DNA of 7,004 nucleotides from Candidatus Aminicenantota bacterium (GTDB lineage Bacteria; Acidobacteriota; Aminicenantia; Aminicenantales; Aminicenantaceae), in contig DAOVBT010000100.1 of the NCBI GenBank assembly GCA_030670375.1, positions 1 to 7,004 of the forward strand, written 5' to 3'. Shown here piece by piece: positions 5,410 to 7,004 of the stretch (positions are counted from its first letter, which is position 1; each line of letters starts with the position of its first letter). The position numbers were made by a program, and so were the translations under genes. Below the pieces are notes generated by a model. It had not been told where the DNA came from. It worked only from the letters and a program-made list of their open reading frames with translations, and did no database searches.

Positions 5410-6192
5410 ATGCGTCCGCGACAAAGACAACTGTTTTTCTTGTTTTTTTTGCAACAGATCGGAGAAGTGGGGATTCTCCTGGGGCAAATCATAAGGAAAA
5501 CGTTCAAAAAACCTTGGGAATGGAAAAATTTCATCAACCAGCTCGAAGAGGTCGGGGTCCGATCCCTTCCCGTTGTTTCTCTCACCGCTGCTTTCGGGGG
5601 GCTTGTTTTCGCACTTCAAACCTACGTCGGGTTTCACCGTTACATCGGGCCAGGATCCGAGGCATACGGAGGCCCGATTATTTCCTTGGGCCTCTCCAAA
5701 GAATTGATCCCGATCCTGGTTGGGCTGATGGTTTCCGGAAGGGTGGGTTCTTCGATGGCCGCCGAAATAGGCACCATGCGGATCACAGAGCAGGTCGATG
5801 CTCTTGTCAGTCTTGGAGCCGATCCGATTCGGTATCTTGTGGTGCCGCGGACTTTGGCTTGTATCGTCATGCTTCCCTGTTTGACCCTTTATGGAGACAT
5901 CATCGGCATGATGGGAGGCTATTTGTTTAATGTCTGGGCCATGGGCGTGAATCGGTACATATACATAAGAAACACCCTGCTTTACATGGAGTTTTGGGAT
6001 GTGGGGAGCGGCTTGATCAAGGCAGCCTTCTTCGGAGGCATTATAGCCATCATCGGGTGTTGGCAAGGTTTGAAGACCGAGGCGGGTGCTGCTGGTGTGG
6101 GCAGGGCCACGACCCGGGCTGTGGTTATCTCCAGCATTCTTATTCTCATATTCAACTTTTTTCTCAGCAAAGCGCTGCCTGCGGATTTGTGA
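5410..6192 (+). CDS. mlaE: MlaE-type ABC transporter permease (lipid transport)
   Basis: MlaE-family permeases form the inner-membrane channel of MCE/Mla systems that move phospholipids between inner and outer membranes. The 260-residue product shows the family order: an amphipathic N-terminal stretch, EEVGVRSLPVVSLTAAFGGLVFALQ (46–70), then LSKELIPILVGLMVSGRVGSSMAAEIGTMRITEQVDAL (95–132, the most conserved segment), DPIRYLVVPR (138–147), and two further hydrophobic spans near 202–217 and 237–254 flanking GVGRATTRAVV (229–239). ATG 5410 lies one base after the dnaB stop. The frame is open further upstream, to 5293, but that part lies inside dnaB and has no homology. No good Shine-Dalgarno precedes the ATG, which suggests coupling to dnaB. 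The stop overlaps the mlaF ATG. Direction of transport and exact substrate cannot be read from sequence. Confidence 0.92.
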   Translation: MRPRQRQLFFLFFLQQIGEVGILLGQIIRKTFKKPWEWKNFINQLEEVGVRSLPVVSLTAAFGGLVFALQTYVGFHRYIGPGSEAYGGPIISLGLSKELIPILVGLMVSGRVGSSMAAEIGTMRITEQVDALVSLGADPIRYLVVPRTLACIVMLPCLTLYGDIIGMMGGYLFNVWAMGVNRYIYIRNTLLYMEFWDVGSGLIKAAFFGGIIAIIGCWQGLKTEAGAAGVGRATTRAVVISSILILIFNFFLSKALPADL

Positions 6193-6941
6193 TGATGATA
6201 CGCATTATTGACTTGCATAAATCCTTTGGAGAGAAAAGGGTCCTTCAAGGCATAAACTTGGAGGTCGAAAGAGGCGAAACTTTGGTCATCATCGGGCAGA
6301 GTGGTTCCGGGAAAAGCATTTTGATCAAACACTTGATCGGCCTCATCATGCCGGATAGGGGCGAAATCTACGTGGATGGAGTGGAGATCACCCGTTTGAG
6401 CGAAGAGGAACGCTACAAAGTCCGGCGCAAGTTTGCCATGCTTTTCCAGGGGGCGGCCCTTTTTGATTCCCTGACGGTTTTGCAGAATGTCAGCTTTGGC
6501 CTGGAAAGGTACACGGACCACACCTATCAGAAGATCGAACAGATGGCACGCCAGGCGCTTCAGCGCGTGGGATTGAAGGGAGTTGAAAACCTGATGCCAT
6601 TTGAATTGAGCGGAGGGATGAAGAAAAGGGTCGGCATAGCCCGGGCCATCGCCTACGAGCCAGAAATTATTCTGTATGATGAACCCTCGACCGGTATCGA
6701 TCCGATAAGAGCGGATGCGATAAATGGTTTGATCATACAGATGAAAAATGACCTGGAAGTAACGTCTGTCGTTATAACGCACGACATGGTCAGCACATAT
6801 AAGGTGGCGGACCGGGTTGCCATGATCTATCAAGGAAAGATCATCGCCACCGGGTCCCCCGGAGAGATCCGAGACTCCAATAATCCTATCATCCAGCAGT
6901 TTATCACTGGGGCGGCAGAAGGACCGATAGAAAACTGGTAG
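6192..6941 (+). CDS. mlaF: MlaF-type ABC transporter ATPase (lipid transport)
   Basis: This is the cytoplasmic ATPase that powers the MlaE permease. In 249 residues it carries all nucleotide-binding motifs: Walker A GQSGSGKS (35–42), Q-loop Gln86 in MLFQGAALFDSLTV, the signature LSGGMKKR (139–146), Walker B IILYDEP (159–165, Glu164) and the H-loop His197 in VITHDM. LSGGM followed by K/R-KRV and the phrase GAALFDSLTV are typical of the Mla subfamily rather than of amino-acid importers. ATG 6192 overlaps the mlaE stop in ATGA, and a second ATG at 6195 is equally possible. The frame is open further upstream within mlaE, but that part is unrelated to ABC ATPases. An MlaD-type (MCE domain) gene would be expected downstream. 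Confidence 0.94.
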   Translation: MMIRIIDLHKSFGEKRVLQGINLEVERGETLVIIGQSGSGKSILIKHLIGLIMPDRGEIYVDGVEITRLSEEERYKVRRKFAMLFQGAALFDSLTVLQNVSFGLERYTDHTYQKIEQMARQALQRVGLKGVENLMPFELSGGMKKRVGIARAIAYEPEIILYDEPSTGIDPIRADAINGLIIQMKNDLEVTSVVITHDMVSTYKVADRVAMIYQGKIIATGSPGEIRDSNNPIIQQFITGAAEGPIENW

Positions 6942-6975
6942 CATATTAAGGAAACTTTACATAAGAGAAATTGAA

Positions 6976-7004
6976 ATGGGCATATTCAGAAAAAGGAAAA
7001 AGGA
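6976..7004 (+). CDS. start of a possible further gene, cut by the window edge
   Basis: ATG 6976 opens a frame reading MGIFRKRKK to the end of the window, with a weak AAGAGA (6963–6968) as ribosome-binding site and 34 nt after the mlaF stop. Family practice would put an MCE-domain protein (MlaD) here, but nine basic residues are not enough to recognise it. They could equally be the cytoplasmic head of a membrane protein or a chance frame. Confidence 0.35.

Noticed and set aside
5994..6191. Upstream extension of the mlaF frame inside mlaE
   Set aside because: The added 66 residues are out-of-frame mlaE sequence; the ABC ATPase homology starts right at ATG 6192/6195.
5356..6944. Long minus-strand open frames (5356–6066 and 5982–6944) opposite mlaE and mlaF
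   Set aside because: Both are His/Pro/Arg-rich shadows of conserved coding sequence without domain logic or ribosome-binding sites.

Overview
The window is a compact, almost entirely plus-strand housekeeping block from a Gram-negative bacterium. It holds a tRNA-Gln gene, prs (PRPP synthetase), a CTC-type bL25 gene (rplY/ctc), pth (peptidyl-tRNA hydrolase), rpsF–rpsR–rplI (bS6, bS18, bL9), dnaB (replicative helicase) and mlaE–mlaF (permease and ATPase of an MCE/Mla-type lipid transporter), followed by the first bases of a probable further gene. The order tRNA-Gln/prs/ctc/pth/rpsF/rpsR/rplI/dnaB followed by MlaEF genes fits a deltaproteobacterial (Desulfobacterota-like) chromosome. That placement is an inference from gene order and protein style, not a demonstrated assignment. 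Moderate GC, purine-rich Shine-Dalgarno sites and mixed TAA/TGA/TAG stops are consistent with an ordinary bacterial code.

Region by region: bases 46–120 are tRNA-Gln(UUG) with an encoded CCA end. A short leader (121–171) contains a five-codon mini-ORF that overlaps the prs start. prs (172–1119), bL25 (1132–1830) and pth (from 1834) are separated by only 3–12 nt and look co-transcribed. pth has an in-frame TAA at 2191–2193, yet its frame stays open and clearly homologous for another 69 codons, to 2403. A 162-nt intergenic region (2404–2565) follows. It holds a 50-nt near-perfect palindrome (2406–2455) and then a rpsF leader with mutually exclusive hairpins, one of which could mask the rpsF Shine-Dalgarno site. 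From 2566 to 6941 the genes rpsF, rpsR, rplI, dnaB, mlaE and mlaF overlap or lie within 10 nt of each other, so they form one likely operon joining translation, DNA replication and envelope lipid transport.

Functionally, prs supplies PRPP for nucleotide, His and Trp synthesis; bL25, bS6, bS18 and bL9 are ribosomal proteins; Pth recycles peptidyl-tRNA; DnaB unwinds DNA at the fork; MlaE and MlaF form the inner-membrane core of a phospholipid ABC transporter. The window is mostly conventional. The points worth a second look are the interrupted but otherwise intact pth, the two RNA-structure candidates upstream of rpsF, the long charged C-terminal tails on three ribosomal proteins, and some departures from the usual Prs signature. 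I found no mobile element, CRISPR array or unknown defence-like system.
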